From Methanolinea sp. UBA275 (GTDB taxonomy: Archaea > Halobacteriota > Methanomicrobia > Methanomicrobiales > Methanospirillaceae): a DNA stretch of 64,000 nucleotides. The number at the start of each line of letters is the position of its first letter. Position 1 is the first letter of the stretch. The DNA is taken from the NCBI GenBank assembly GCA_002506105.1, contig DAWU01000028.1:78080-142079 (forward strand), given 5' to 3'. Below are positions 8,406 through 17,076 of this stretch, piece by piece. The notes under the pieces are model-generated. The model did not search any database. It was not told the DNA's origin and worked only from the letters and a program-made list of their open reading frames with translations. Position numbers and translations under genes: made by a program.

Positions 8406-9407
8406 ATGGATAACGCTATGATGGAAAAATATTATGATACCGATGCGGACCTCGGGGTTCTGAAGGGGAAGAGGATCGCAGTGATAGGATACGGGTCACA
8501 GGGAAGAGGGCAGGCTCTCAACCTGCGTGACAGCGGCCTTGACGTCGTGATCGGGCTTCGGCCCGGGCGTTCATGGCAGGCGGCCTCTGCGGATGGATTC
8601 AAGGTCTATCCTGTCCCCGAAGCCGTAAAAATGGCAAGTATTGTCCAGGTGCTGGTCCCTGATGAGCACCAGGGGGCTATCTACAAGGCGGAAATCCACC
8701 CTCATCTCTCCCAGAACAAATGCCTGATGTTCTCCCATGGCTTCAACATCCACTTCGGCCAGATCGTCCCGCCACCTGACATCGATGTTATCATGGTGGC
8801 CCCGAAGGGCCCCGGTCATATGGTCAGGAGGACCTACGAGGAGGGAAAGGGTGTGCCTGCCCTCATCGCAATACATCAGAATTACACGGGCCAGGCGCAG
8901 AAGATCGCACTCGCCTATGCCAAGGGGATAGGAGCCACGAGGGCCGTCGTGCTTGAGACAACATTCCGTGAGGAGACGGAGACTGATCTCTTCGGAGAAC
9001 AGGCGGTGCTATGCGGTGGTATCACGTCTCTTATCAGAGCTGGTTTCGAAACGCTTGTTGATGCAGGGTATGCACCAGAAATGGCATATCTCGAAGTGCT
9101 CCATGAAACAAAGTTAATCGTGGACCTCATCTACGAGGGTGGCTTTACCAATATGCGCAACTCCATTTCCAATACCGCGCAGTATGGAGACCTGACCCGC
9201 GGCCCGAGGGTTATCGGAACCGAGTCCTACCTGGCAATGCAGGAGATATTAAAAGAGATCCAGAGCGGGGAATTCGCCAAGGAATGGATGCTCGAGAACA
9301 TGGTGAACCGACCGGTCTTCAATGCCCTTACCCGTGCGGACGAGGAACACCTTGTCGAGCAGGTGGGAAAAGAGGTCCGGGCAATGATGCCGCAGTTCAG
9401 GAGATAA
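8406..9407 (+). CDS. ilvC: Ketol-acid reductoisomerase (class I)
   Basis: Catalyses the NADPH- and Mg2+-dependent isomero-reduction of acetolactate/acetohydroxybutyrate in branched-chain amino acid synthesis. The Rossmann motif [17 protein letters not shown] is near residue 30, SHGFNIHFG and [12 protein letters not shown] follow, and metal ligands are in [11 protein letters not shown]. The 333-residue length fits short-form class I enzymes. The ATG at 8406 is supported by a TATA-like box about 25 bases upstream. No other ilv gene lies in the window. Confidence 0.97.
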   Translation: MDNAMMEKYYDTDADLGVLKGKRIAVIGYGSQGRGQALNLRDSGLDVVIGLRPGRSWQAASADGFKVYPVPEAVKMASIVQVLVPDEHQGAIYKAEIHPHLSQNKCLMFSHGFNIHFGQIVPPPDIDVIMVAPKGPGHMVRRTYEEGKGVPALIAIHQNYTGQAQKIALAYAKGIGATRAVVLETTFREETETDLFGEQAVLCGGITSLIRAGFETLVDAGYAPEMAYLEVLHETKLIVDLIYEGGFTNMRNSISNTAQYGDLTRGPRVIGTESYLAMQEILKEIQSGEFAKEWMLENMVNRPVFNALTRADEEHLVEQVGKEVRAMMPQFRR

Positions 9408-9612
9408 TCACTTTTTCAACTGAAAAAATCCCGGTATTTTCATTTCAGATGCCCCAATCGAAGGGGGTGTATTTTTTTTATTCATCCTAAAATTAGGAAG
9501 GGGATTTAAGGTTTTGCCTTCCCTGTCAGGAAGCGAAGCTGCATTGAAAAACCGGCGTACCTTTCTTTTTTTCATAAGGTGGCATTTTTACACTCAGGCG
9601 ACCTATATAAGA

Positions 9613-10233
9613 ATGATGGCTGAACCGTACGAAACACTCCTGAAGAAGGCTTACGCTCACGTGACCGAACCGAGCGAATCAGTGGAACGGTTCACGGTAC
9701 CCGAAGCCAGGTCATATATCGAGGGGAAGACCACAGTATTGGAGAATTTTTCCGAGATCGCAGACACCGTCCGCCGCGACAAGGATCACCTGATGAAATT
9801 CCTCCTGGGAGAGCTTGGGACGGCGGGTAAGATCGATGGATCCCGGGCAATATTCAACGGAAAATTCGAAGCATCACTGATAGTCTCCCTTGTGAAGGGG
9901 TATGTCGATGACTATGTCATCTGCTCCGAATGCGGAAAACCCGACACCCGACTCGTGAAAGATGACCGTGTTCTCCTTCTCCGCTGCGATGCCTGTGGAG
10001 GTCACCGGCCTGTCAGAAAGAGAAAAGCACGGACCGAACCAGTCAGCAACGAGATATCAGAGGGTGCGATTATCGATGTAGAGGTTCAGTCCGTGAGCCG
10101 GAGAGGTGATGGCGTTGTCCGGATGGGACGGTATATCCTCTATATTCCCGGTGGAAAGCCTGGGCAGAAGGTCAAGGTAAAGATAACCCGGGTATCGGGC
10201 TCGATCGTATTTACGGAACGCGTTCTGAGCTGA
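9613..10233 (+). CDS. Translation initiation factor aIF2-beta with C-terminal TRAM domain
   Basis: The first ~140 residues are aIF2-beta: a helical region, then the zinc ribbon [11 protein letters not shown]...CDACGG. The C-terminal ~60 residues ([19 protein letters not shown]...[14 protein letters not shown]) form a TRAM domain, a small RNA-binding module. aIF2-beta is part of the ternary initiation complex; an aIF2-beta/TRAM fusion is known in methanogens. The ATG at 9613 (or the adjacent 9616) gives the usual N terminus; an upstream in-frame ATG at 9514 adds an unlikely 33 residues. Confidence 0.92.
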   Translation: MMAEPYETLLKKAYAHVTEPSESVERFTVPEARSYIEGKTTVLENFSEIADTVRRDKDHLMKFLLGELGTAGKIDGSRAIFNGKFEASLIVSLVKGYVDDYVICSECGKPDTRLVKDDRVLLLRCDACGGHRPVRKRKARTEPVSNEISEGAIIDVEVQSVSRRGDGVVRMGRYILYIPGGKPGQKVKVKITRVSGSIVFTERVLS

Positions 10234-10275
10234 ATCAAGGTTCCAGGGGTGGTTGAAAGCCCCTCAAGGTTTTCA

Positions 10276-10312
10276 CCCTGGTTTTTTTAAAAAAACAAGG
10301 GTATTGTTTTTC
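10276..10312 (+). terminator. Terminator after aIF2-beta gene
   Basis: CCCTGGTTTTTTT (10276-10288) and AAAAAAACAAGGG (10289-10301) form a near-perfect 13-pair hairpin with one G-U pair, followed by TTTTT. It lies about 40 bases after the stop codon. Confidence 0.65.
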
Positions 10313-10317
10313 AAAGC

Positions 10318-10350
10318 AAGAAAAAACCAAAAAAAAGCAAAAAATAGTTG
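10318..10350 (-). terminator. T-rich terminator of rpoL
   Basis: Directly downstream of rpoL on the minus strand are the tracts TTTTTTG, TTTTTTTTGG and TTTTTTC in close succession, which fits archaeal intrinsic termination. Confidence 0.55.
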
Positions 10351-10358
10351 ATTTCGGA

Positions 10359-10628
10359 TTATTTTGACGCGATACTCTCAAGGAGTTCATCGCAGGACTG
10401 GGATATCCTCCTGCAGGCATCTTGGATGATCTCAAGAGGCGCCTTCTTTCCGTTTGTGGTGACCAGAAGTTCAGGATCCGAAAACTGGAACTTGATAAGA
10501 TACCTGGCAACATCCACGTCTGGATCACTCAGTATCTCCTCTGTGAGGGCATTCATGAATGTATGGCCTTCTCCCTGGACGAGGAGTCTGACTTTGTCCT
10601 TCTGCAACTCGAGGATCTTTATATTCAT
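10359..10628 (-). CDS. rpoL: DNA-directed RNA polymerase subunit Rpo11 (RpoL)
   Basis: 89-residue Rpo11/RpoL, the archaeal homologue of RPB11/AC19. It pairs with Rpo3 in the polymerase assembly platform. It begins MNIKILELQKDKVRLLVQGE, followed by the HTFMNALTEEIL motif (helix 1) and the PLEIIQDACRRI segment. The ATG at 10628 is preceded by GGGTGG; a longer in-frame start at 10817 would overlap the neighbour and is rejected. A TATA box (CCTATATAGG, 10654-10663) sits about 25 bases before the leader. Confidence 0.93.
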   Translation of the reverse strand: MNIKILELQKDKVRLLVQGEGHTFMNALTEEILSDPDVDVARYLIKFQFSDPELLVTTNGKKAPLEIIQDACRRISQSCDELLESIASK

Positions 10629-10653
10629 CCACCCATAAATGGGAGACAGAATC

Positions 10654-10663
10654 CTATATAGGT
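10654..10663 (-). promoter_or_regulatory. TATA box of rpoL
   Basis: Palindromic CCTATATAGG located about 26-35 bases upstream of the rpoL ATG on the minus strand, a good distance for a promoter with a very short leader carrying the GGGTGG site. Confidence 0.5.
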
Positions 10664-10710
10664 ATGCCCGAATCCCCCTCCCGAGACCCGCATGGAGCCA
10701 CTGCATTAAG

Positions 10711-11430
10711 TCAGAATGTGAAGGTTTCACCGTCAGACCCAAGGTGGGGAAGATCCCATGGCATGAGGTGACTGAGATGGACGCATCTGAAATCCCCCGC
10801 CCCGAGCAAGGCTGCAAGGTCGCAGGCTTCCTGGTAGTTCATGTGCTTGGAAACATGGCGATCAGGAGGCAGGAGCGCATCTACGAAGAGAAGGTCCACT
10901 CCCTCAAGGGCTTTTTTCGTTTTTTCGGGAAGATTGGCAATGGCATCTGAAGTGTATCCAACACGCATTCCATCGTATTCAAGCAAAATCCCACACGTAC
11001 GTACCGGGGGGTGGATAACAGGGAGAAAACTGAGAGTTATCCCGTTGAGGTCAAATTTGGTGTATTCGCGGATGGGATGCCGTGAAAAATCAAGGAACCT
11101 GAAGACTTCACCGCAGTACTCGATAACCTCTTCAGGTGCGTATACCTCAGGGATTCCCTGTACCCTGTAGAACTCGCCGAACCCCATGAAGTGATCGTAG
11201 TGGCCATGGGTCCACAGAACAGCATCAATACGCGGAGATCCTGCCTGGAGGAGTTGCTGGCGGAGATCGGGACTTGTATCGATAAGAATATGCTGTCCGT
11301 CACACTCGATTAAAAGCGAGGTCCTGAGTCTCTGCACGCCCTTTTCATGAGCATGGATACACTGGCTGCATGAACATCCGATCTTTGGTGTGCCAATGGC
11401 ATCACCTGTCCCGAGGAGGGTGATTTTCAT
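10711..11430 (-). CDS. Metallo-beta-lactamase-fold phosphodiesterase (PhnP/RNase Z-like)
   Basis: About 239 residues of metallo-beta-lactamase fold. N-terminal MKITLLGTGDAIGTPKIGCSC..C resembles the PhnP family, with a Cys-rich loop likely binding an extra zinc. The metal motif HGHYDHFMG is followed by HPPVRT and later TSDA (bridging Asp) and a histidine in VHLSHLMPWDL. PhnP-type enzymes cleave cyclic phosphates; the substrate here is unknown. The ATG at 11430 starts one base after the stop of the AAA ATPase gene, so the two are translationally linked. Confidence 0.85.
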   Translation of the reverse strand: MKITLLGTGDAIGTPKIGCSCSQCIHAHEKGVQRLRTSLLIECDGQHILIDTSPDLRQQLLQAGSPRIDAVLWTHGHYDHFMGFGEFYRVQGIPEVYAPEEVIEYCGEVFRFLDFSRHPIREYTKFDLNGITLSFLPVIHPPVRTCGILLEYDGMRVGYTSDAIANLPEKTKKALEGVDLLFVDALLPPDRHVSKHMNYQEACDLAALLGAGDFRCVHLSHLMPWDLPHLGSDGETFTF

Positions 11431-11431
11431 C

Positions 11432-12709
11432 CTACGACAACCAGTTCTGGGCGCGGATAGTATTCCGGTTCTGAACCACAGCGATGCCACGCTCAATGTC
11501 TGCAGGGGAGATAGAATCCCGGGTTTCCATAAGAGATGAGAGGAGCGCTTCTTTGACCACGATCCGGAGGTCAGCCCCGGAAAAGCCTTCGGTCAGGTCT
11601 GCAAGACCGGCAAGATCACAGCTGTGCTTCATGCTTGAAGATACCTTCTCGAGGATCGCCAGGCGCATATCCCTGTCCGGAAGTCCGAACTCCACTACTT
11701 CATCAAACCTTCTCCACGCAGCATCATCGAGGAGTTGCGGATGGTTGGTAGCCCCGATAAGGAGGACCCCGTGACGAACGAGGCTCACCTGGTCAATATT
11801 CTTCAGGAGTGCATTCACGGCACGCTTCATCGCACCATGGTCATCGGTAACACGACTCTTTGCTATGAAATCAAACTCGTCGATGAAGAGGATGCAGGGT
11901 GCAAGTCCTTTTGCCAGATCAAAGATGCGGTCGATGTTCTTTGAGGTCTCGCCAAGGTATTGGGAGGTGATCATCGAGAGCCTCACTTCCAGGAGAGGCA
12001 GGTGGAGTTTCCGGGATAAAGCCAGGGCAAGGGAGGTCTTTCCGGTTCCCGGCGGACCTACAAAGAGGAGCTTGCCCACTTCATGAATACGGTGCCGGCG
12101 TAGGGTATCGCGGTGTTGCCTTGCGACCTGGACTTTTTTTATGAAATCGAGCTGTTCCTTCGTACATACCATATCCTCGAAATCCTGGTCAATTTCTTCG
12201 GGGGCGCTCAGAATGACCAGGTCCATTGCATTCTTCAGTGGCTCGTCTTCGGAGAGAATCTTTGTGACACGGGATTGTAAAAACAGCCTCGTGTCTTCCA
12301 CGGGGGGGTTCTCGCCGCGCACCTTCTCATAGGAGACATCAGTGGATTCGAAATTCTCGAAAAAATATGCAAGTGTCGGATTCCTGGAGATATAGTCAAT
12401 TCCTCCCTTTTTCAGGAACCATCGTGCAGCCGGCTCGAGGGTGGTGAGCTTGATTCGCTGCCCGAATTCCTCGCAGGTAACCACCGGTGTCTCTGCAAGT
12501 TTCTTGCAGGCATCCTCAATGCCCAGGCTCCTCCTTACCATCCCCTCACTCACATGCAGGGGGCGCTTTACATCCGGAGCCCCATTGACCGTAAAAAGAC
12601 TCCTGCATTCGGGGGTGAGGTCATTGACGTCCAGGTTGTGATGGGTATTGAAGAGTTCTGCGGTGAGGAGAATCTCCATGAGCTTGAGGGTCTCGTCATG
12701 AGCAGGCAT
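11432..12709 (-). CDS. AAA+ ATPase (proteasome/VAT/CDC48-like)
   Basis: Cytosolic AAA ATPase of 425 residues with one ATPase module: Walker A GPPGTGKT (218-225), Walker B ILFIDE (273-278), sensor-1 IGATNHP and the arginine-finger WRRFDE. The C-terminal lid has GFSGADLR. The first 200 residues are not a recognised substrate-binding domain. It probably unfolds or remodels proteins, but with an uncharacterised client. It is directly coupled to the downstream MBL-fold gene. Similar single-module AAA proteins occur in other Methanomicrobiales (from memory). Confidence 0.85.
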   Translation of the reverse strand: MPAHDETLKLMEILLTAELFNTHHNLDVNDLTPECRSLFTVNGAPDVKRPLHVSEGMVRRSLGIEDACKKLAETPVVTCEEFGQRIKLTTLEPAARWFLKKGGIDYISRNPTLAYFFENFESTDVSYEKVRGENPPVEDTRLFLQSRVTKILSEDEPLKNAMDLVILSAPEEIDQDFEDMVCTKEQLDFIKKVQVARQHRDTLRRHRIHEVGKLLFVGPPGTGKTSLALALSRKLHLPLLEVRLSMITSQYLGETSKNIDRIFDLAKGLAPCILFIDEFDFIAKSRVTDDHGAMKRAVNALLKNIDQVSLVRHGVLLIGATNHPQLLDDAAWRRFDEVVEFGLPDRDMRLAILEKVSSSMKHSCDLAGLADLTEGFSGADLRIVVKEALLSSLMETRDSISPADIERGIAVVQNRNTIRAQNWLS

Positions 12710-12753
12710 TTCTGTAACTTTTAGTATTATCCCTGGAATTGTTTAAGGGTATC

Positions 12754-13629
12754 TCATGCGGTTGTGACGATACATCCATCGGCTGTGACTATCAGCGTGT
12801 GTTCTGCCTGGGAGACGAGTGAACCAGGTACATCGGACAGCACGGGATATGCCCGTATCACCTGCGCCCGGAGGAGCGCTTGGAGCGCGAGATCACGTTT
12901 CGTTCCCGAGAGCCATCTCCTGGAGAAGGGCATTCCCTTGCGCGGCCGGATCTCTTCGAGCATATGCCTCGCGGAGGGAAGCCTAACCGGATGGAGTGCC
13001 TGTTGCTGATAGATCTCGGTCCGGAACTTCTCGTTCACCCTTCCGCTCCCTGTAGTGGCAAACGGTTCGATGGCAAAGACCATCCCTTCATCGAGCACAG
13101 GTCCTCCCTGGACTCTTACATTGGGAATGTTTGGGGGTGTATGAATCATAAACCGGTCCAGACCATGGCCGGTGAGATTCGCCACAGGTCGGAATCCCCT
13201 TGACTCTATCTCATAATGGATGGCTGTCCCGAGCTCTCCGATTGTCACTCCGGGACGCACCAGGGAGATCGCCTTCTCCAGTCCACTGCGTGACGCTTCG
13301 ACAAGGAGGAGGTGCTCTCCAAGATCAACAGTTGTTGCGGTATCTGCAATGTAGCCGTCGATGTGGACACCGAGGTCGAGCTTGACCATATCCCCCTGTG
13401 AAAAAACTCTCCCGTCTTCTGAAGAAGCGGTATCATGTGCGGCATCCTCATTGATGGAGACATTGAGGGGGAAGGCAAGACCGGCTCCCTCAGCCTTCAC
13501 CATCTCCTCAATCATCTCCACGGCACCAAGGTACGATGCCCCTACCTTGATCTCGTCTCTGCCTCGTTGAAGGATGCGTGCCGCGATCCTGCCGGACTCC
13601 AGATACTTGTCCATTACCTCATCATTCAT
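12754..13629 (-). CDS. map: Methionine aminopeptidase, type II
   Basis: Removes the N-terminal Met from nascent proteins. M24 fold with metal ligands in KLDLGVHIDGYIADTATTVD (two Asp), GHGLDRF (His), and EPF/EHT near the C terminus. A 60-residue helical insertion (about residues 195-260) marks the type II class found in archaea and eukaryotes. It begins 9 bases after the stop of the upstream M24 gene. Confidence 0.95.
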   Translation of the reverse strand: MNDEVMDKYLESGRIAARILQRGRDEIKVGASYLGAVEMIEEMVKAEGAGLAFPLNVSINEDAAHDTASSEDGRVFSQGDMVKLDLGVHIDGYIADTATTVDLGEHLLLVEASRSGLEKAISLVRPGVTIGELGTAIHYEIESRGFRPVANLTGHGLDRFMIHTPPNIPNVRVQGGPVLDEGMVFAIEPFATTGSGRVNEKFRTEIYQQQALHPVRLPSARHMLEEIRPRKGMPFSRRWLSGTKRDLALQALLRAQVIRAYPVLSDVPGSLVSQAEHTLIVTADGCIVTTA

Positions 13630-13638
13630 ATACGCACC

Positions 13639-14766
13639 TCACAGGTCAAGGCACATCGGAAATCTTGTCAGGGATGTGAATCCTTCCGCGCTGATAACTC
13701 CGGTATTCTCTATCCTGATCCCCCCTATTCCTGAGAAATAGAGGCCGGGTTCGATCGTCACTACGTTTCCCTGGTAAAGTTCCTCTCCTGAAGGTCCGAG
13801 GCTTGGTGCTTCATGGACCTCAAGACCAACACCATGCCCCAGGTTATGTACGAATCCCTCACGGCCGCTTTCAAAACCCCTCTCGGCAAAGAGATCCACG
13901 ACCGACTGGTAGACCTCAGCACCGGTCAGCCCGGGGCGGATATTTCCTGCTGCCATTTCCAGTGCGTCCCTGACAGCACGGAACATCTCCTTTATCTGTA
14001 TTGTCGGCTCTCCCCTCAAGACTGTTCGGGTCATATCACTGTAATACCCGGTCTGTTCATTGTGGGGGAAGATGTCAATGACAATAGGTTCGTCCGCTTT
14101 GAGGTGACCTTCACCGGTAAGATGAGGAAGCGCGCTCTCTTCCCCGCATGATACAATGGTGCCGGAAGCGTTGCAGCCATTCCTGACAAGAACCTGGTGC
14201 ATCGCCCCCCTGACCATGCCCGAGGTGAGCGGCACGGCACCCTGGTACAGGAACCCGCTTTTTACGCGTGACTTCCGGATCATGGCAATTCCCCTCTCCA
14301 TTGCTTTTTCGGTTGCTACCTGGACCCTCCGGATGTTCTCGATCTCCCGGGGACTCTTCACAGCCCTCATGCCAGCGAGTGCAGCCCGGTCCACCTCGAG
14401 TCTGCACATTGTGCCAAGCTCCCTTGCAAGTGCATGTGGAAACTGGGGCGGGACGAGTATTGTTCCACGAACAAGGCCTGCAATCATCCTTGCAAGCGCC
14501 CGCCACCTGTCATTCTCATCCTTCAGGATTTCAAGCAGTCCTGCCTGGGCCCTTGAGATCACTACAGCGTTTGACTCACGCTGGGCCCTATCACACTCCA
14601 TCTGTGATACGATGATACAACCCTGCTCGCCCCGCCGCCGTATGTATACAATGGGGTCGGTGGTTGAGAACTGCGTGAGGTAGCGTATGTCAGCGTCCTG
14701 CGAGGTGCCTATGGCAACGTACGCTTCTGATCCGCTGTGTACGATTGCAGAATCAAGCGCATCCAT
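13639..14766 (-). CDS. Xaa-Pro aminopeptidase-like M24 peptidase
   Basis: Cytosolic M24B peptidase of 375 residues. The N-terminal creatinase-like domain is followed by a catalytic domain with the metal ligands DIFPHNEQTGYYSDMTRTV, HNLGHGVGLEVHE, TIEPGLY and IRIENTG. Family members cleave Xaa-Pro bonds in peptides. It is co-oriented with the methionine aminopeptidase gene, with which it likely forms a peptide-processing operon. Confidence 0.9.
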   Translation of the reverse strand: MDALDSAIVHSGSEAYVAIGTSQDADIRYLTQFSTTDPIVYIRRRGEQGCIIVSQMECDRAQRESNAVVISRAQAGLLEILKDENDRWRALARMIAGLVRGTILVPPQFPHALARELGTMCRLEVDRAALAGMRAVKSPREIENIRRVQVATEKAMERGIAMIRKSRVKSGFLYQGAVPLTSGMVRGAMHQVLVRNGCNASGTIVSCGEESALPHLTGEGHLKADEPIVIDIFPHNEQTGYYSDMTRTVLRGEPTIQIKEMFRAVRDALEMAAGNIRPGLTGAEVYQSVVDLFAERGFESGREGFVHNLGHGVGLEVHEAPSLGPSGEELYQGNVVTIEPGLYFSGIGGIRIENTGVISAEGFTSLTRFPMCLDL

Positions 14767-14827
14767 ATCTCCTGATTATTTGCGTCCTTACCACAAGTAC
14801 TTTTATTATGGAGCTGACATTCCTGTA

Positions 14828-15055
14828 ATGGACGAGGTCACCAAAGAGGAATTAAAATGGAAATTTTATCGCCTTGCGATAGTCCTCAATGCTATCGTAC
14901 TCATAGTTGCACTCGGTGTGGTGGCCCTCCTTAAGCTCCAGGGGCATTACGCGATCCCGGCGGCCCTGATTCTCTTTGCGGCGGCTCTCGGACTCGGTCT
15001 CTATTTCAGGAAGCATTATTCGGCTACCAGAAGATGGCTCGATGAACAACCCTAG
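14828..15055 (+). CDS. Small two-helix membrane protein
   Basis: 75-residue protein. After a charged N terminus (MDEVTKEELKWKFYRL) there are two transmembrane segments (approximately residues 16-35 and 42-58) and a basic tail. No domain is recognised. The ATG at 14828 is preferred to upstream in-frame ATGs because those would overlap the divergent M24 gene. Possibly in one unit with the winged-helix gene 26 bases downstream. Confidence 0.65.
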   Translation: MDEVTKEELKWKFYRLAIVLNAIVLIVALGVVALLKLQGHYAIPAALILFAAALGLGLYFRKHYSATRRWLDEQP

Positions 15056-15081
15056 AAAATCCTGGTGCGTCGGAGGGATTC

Positions 15082-15372
15082 ATGATTGAGAAGGTAAAAG
15101 GGGAGATTGAATTGATGCAGCGGCATATCCAGGTGCTGCGCACGGTGGTTAGTCACCAGCCGATAGGCATCATGAAACTTTCTGAGCTGATGGACCTTCC
15201 ATTTCACAGGATCCGGTACTCTCTCCGCATACTGGAGCAGATGGGGTATATCCGAGCTTCACCCTCCGGTGCGGTGGCTACACCCCAGAGTTTGGAACTC
15301 CTTGGGGGCCTTGATGGAGAACTTGCTGAGATGATAAATCTCCTCGAGAGCATGAAGCACCCCGAGCCCTGA
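15082..15372 (+). CDS. Winged-helix transcriptional regulator
   Basis: 96-residue DNA-binding protein. Residues 20-65 form a winged helix: LRTVVSHQPIGIMKLSELMD (helix 2 lead-in), PFHRIRYSLRILEQMGYI (recognition helix) and the wing ASPSGAVATP. The acidic C-terminal helix may mediate dimerisation. No effector domain is present. Its targets are unknown; it follows a small membrane protein gene. Confidence 0.75.
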   Translation: MIEKVKGEIELMQRHIQVLRTVVSHQPIGIMKLSELMDLPFHRIRYSLRILEQMGYIRASPSGAVATPQSLELLGGLDGELAEMINLLESMKHPEP

Positions 15373-15461
15373 AATGGGACGCCACATTATCCCGGAGGCT
15401 CCCTGATGAACCCGCTACCTTTAACACGGTCAACATCAAAATATGGTAGCACATTTGCAGT

Positions 15462-15534
15462 GCCGCCATAACTCAGTTGGTAGAGTGGCTGGCTGTTAAC
15501 CAGCATGTCACAGGTTCGAGTCCTGTTGGCGGCG
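15462..15534 (+). tRNA. tRNA-Asn (GTT)
   Basis: Acceptor arms GCCGCCA (15462-15468) and TGGCGGC (15527-15533) pair fully; the anticodon stem GCTGG/CCAGC encloses the GTT anticodon at 15495-15497; the T arm is CAGGTTCGAGTCCTG. Discriminator G. No intron and no encoded CCA. A TATA-like AAAATATGG lies about 20 bases upstream and TTTTTT follows at once. Confidence 0.96.
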
Positions 15535-15545
15535 TTTTTTTTCAC

Positions 15546-15620
15546 GGGCCCGTAGCTTAGTCCGGTCAGAGCGCCCGGCTCATAACCGGGCGGTCATGCG
15601 TTCAAATCGCATCGGGCCCA
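15546..15620 (+). tRNA. tRNA with CAT anticodon, probably tRNA-Ile2
   Basis: Full cloverleaf: acceptor GGGCCCG (15546-15552)/CGGGCCC (15613-15619), anticodon stem CCCGG/CCGGG with loop CTCATAA (anticodon 15581-15583), T arm TGCGTTCAAATCGCA, discriminator A. A CAT anticodon can mean initiator Met, elongator Met or Ile2 (agmatidine-modified, reads AUA). The archaeal initiator A1-U72 pair is absent. The acceptor and discriminator are identical to the tRNA-Ile (GAT) at 57480-57553, which favours Ile2. Confidence 0.9.
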
Positions 15621-15702
15621 CTTTTGAACCATTCGCTATAATAGCAATTCTCTCAAGAGCCCGTTCAAAAGATATGTATGGGGCCGAAAGAAATTACCGG
15701 GT

Positions 15703-16731
15703 ATGAGATGCCCTGTTTGCGGTGGTGACTGCATTAGAGATGCACCGGCCGTACTTGAATCGCTCTCTTCGGTATTTTCAAAGTGTGAAGAGTGCAGGTT
15801 CAGGATCCTGGACAAGAACGCTCCACTCCGCGGCAGGTTTTATGCAACTCCTTGTGCCTGTAACAGGCGATTCATCGATGAGGTATTCGCACATATCTAC
15901 GTGATTTTCCTGGATGAGGGAATCCTGTCAGGGGATGAACCACTCAGAGCGGTAGGGTCTCCTCTCATCCACCCTGGTTTTTTTATGACCTCCCCGCCGT
16001 TTCTCTCGCCCGACTCGCTGGTTCTCCTCTCCCCGATCGTGACAGAGGAGGCAGCAAAGAGGATTGTAGTGGAAGTACCCGAGGTAAAAGGGGTGGTCAA
16101 ATGCGGTGATTACGTACCTGGAGTCACGGATCTCTCACTTTCATCGCCATATCGGACCTATCAACTCCTTGCAGGATGCGATGTGCGTGCCGGAGTCTTT
16201 TCCACACGTGCCGGCCCCCTTGTGATTTACACCCAGCAATCCGTCATGCACATTGAGTTTCCGCGCTTGAGGAATCCCAAGATACAATCAGTGGAACGCC
16301 ACCTTGGAACACGTCACCCAACCTGGTGTGTGGACGCCTGTTCGGGTGCAGGGACGCTTGGTCTGTGTGCCGCAAGGCACGGGGTTTTAGGGGTAATCAT
16401 GAGCGATGCCTGGTACGCAGCAGCCTACTGGTCGGCGGTAAACCTTCATGTCAATCGCATGTTCTTCAAAATTGATGAGATTGTGTTTCACTCAACGTAT
16501 GATGCCATGCAGGAGCACATGGTGAGGAGGGACCCGGTCAGGATCGCTGACGCAGGGGGTGATCAATCGATCCTTGTATACCAGGGAGATTATCGGGAAT
16601 TGTGGAGGGTGCTTCCTTCAGAACCGGTATGTGCAGTCCTTGATATCTTTCACAAATCGGATAAGGATGAGACCGATAGGATACTGCAGGAATGGCAGAG
16701 CCGTGTGCCCGGCGAGGTATTTATCCCCTAG
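15703..16731 (+). CDS. Zinc-ribbon plus methyltransferase-like conserved archaeal protein
   Basis: 342-residue protein of unknown function. It begins with a zinc-binding module, CPVCGGDC and CEEC, with more Cys in TPCACN. The second half contains CVDACSGAGTLGLCAARHG, which resembles motif I of SAM-dependent methyltransferases, followed by aromatic-rich AWYAAAYWSAVNLHVNR. An unusual RNA or protein methyltransferase is a reasonable guess, not shown. The 3' end also contains the likely promoter of the SRP RNA gene. Confidence 0.75.
   Translation: MRCPVCGGDCIRDAPAVLESLSSVFSKCEECRFRILDKNAPLRGRFYATPCACNRRFIDEVFAHIYVIFLDEGILSGDEPLRAVGSPLIHPGFFMTSPPFLSPDSLVLLSPIVTEEAAKRIVVEVPEVKGVVKCGDYVPGVTDLSLSSPYRTYQLLAGCDVRAGVFSTRAGPLVIYTQQSVMHIEFPRLRNPKIQSVERHLGTRHPTWCVDACSGAGTLGLCAARHGVLGVIMSDAWYAAAYWSAVNLHVNRMFFKIDEIVFHSTYDAMQEHMVRRDPVRIADAGGDQSILVYQGDYRELWRVLPSEPVCAVLDIFHKSDKDETDRILQEWQSRVPGEVFIP
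16718..16726 (+). promoter_or_regulatory. Probable TATA box of the SRP RNA gene
   Basis: GTATTTATC with a GC-rich BRE-like GCGAG before it, about 25 bases before the first base of SRP helix 1. It lies inside the last codons of the preceding gene. Confidence 0.4.
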
Positions 16732-16744
16732 GGTCTCCATATGG

Positions 16745-17060
16745 TATGGGGACTAGCCCGGGTGGCCCGGCGTCACCTGTGACCCGAAACCGTCGGCATG
16801 CGGGGGGCGAAGTTCGGAGAAGGCGGTAACGGGTTGTCTTTAAACGGTACAGGCCGACGTTGAAACCTCGTCCCATGAGGTCGGTGGACAGGGATCAAGA
16901 CCCCGGAGGGGGTGGCGACCTGCTGTCGCGGGGACCGGTCCAGGCCCGGAAGGGAGCAGACTTACCGTGAACATTCGGCGCCCATGGGGTCGCGGGGTGG
17001 AGGAGGAGTGTGCCCGGAGGAGGCAGTCACGAACCGTCGACCGAGAACGTGTCCCCATTT
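16745..17060 (+). ncRNA. Archaeal signal recognition particle (7S) RNA
   Basis: The universal helix 8 with its GGAA tetraloop is present (GGTCCAGGCCCGGAAGGGAGCAG-type segment, about 16937-16960), with the asymmetric internal loop bound by SRP54. The 5' ATGGGGAC (16746-16753) pairs with the 3' GTCCCCAT (17051-17058) to close helix 1, an archaeal feature. A T-run follows. Length of about 315 bases fits archaeal 7S RNA. Exact ends are approximate. Confidence 0.93.
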
Positions 17061-17076
17061 TCCAGGCTGACCGTCC

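Noticed and set aside
16840..17058. Minus-strand open frame of 72 codons across the SRP RNA
   Set aside because: The region is a clear SRP RNA with helix 8 and helix 1 pairing; the frame is by chance.
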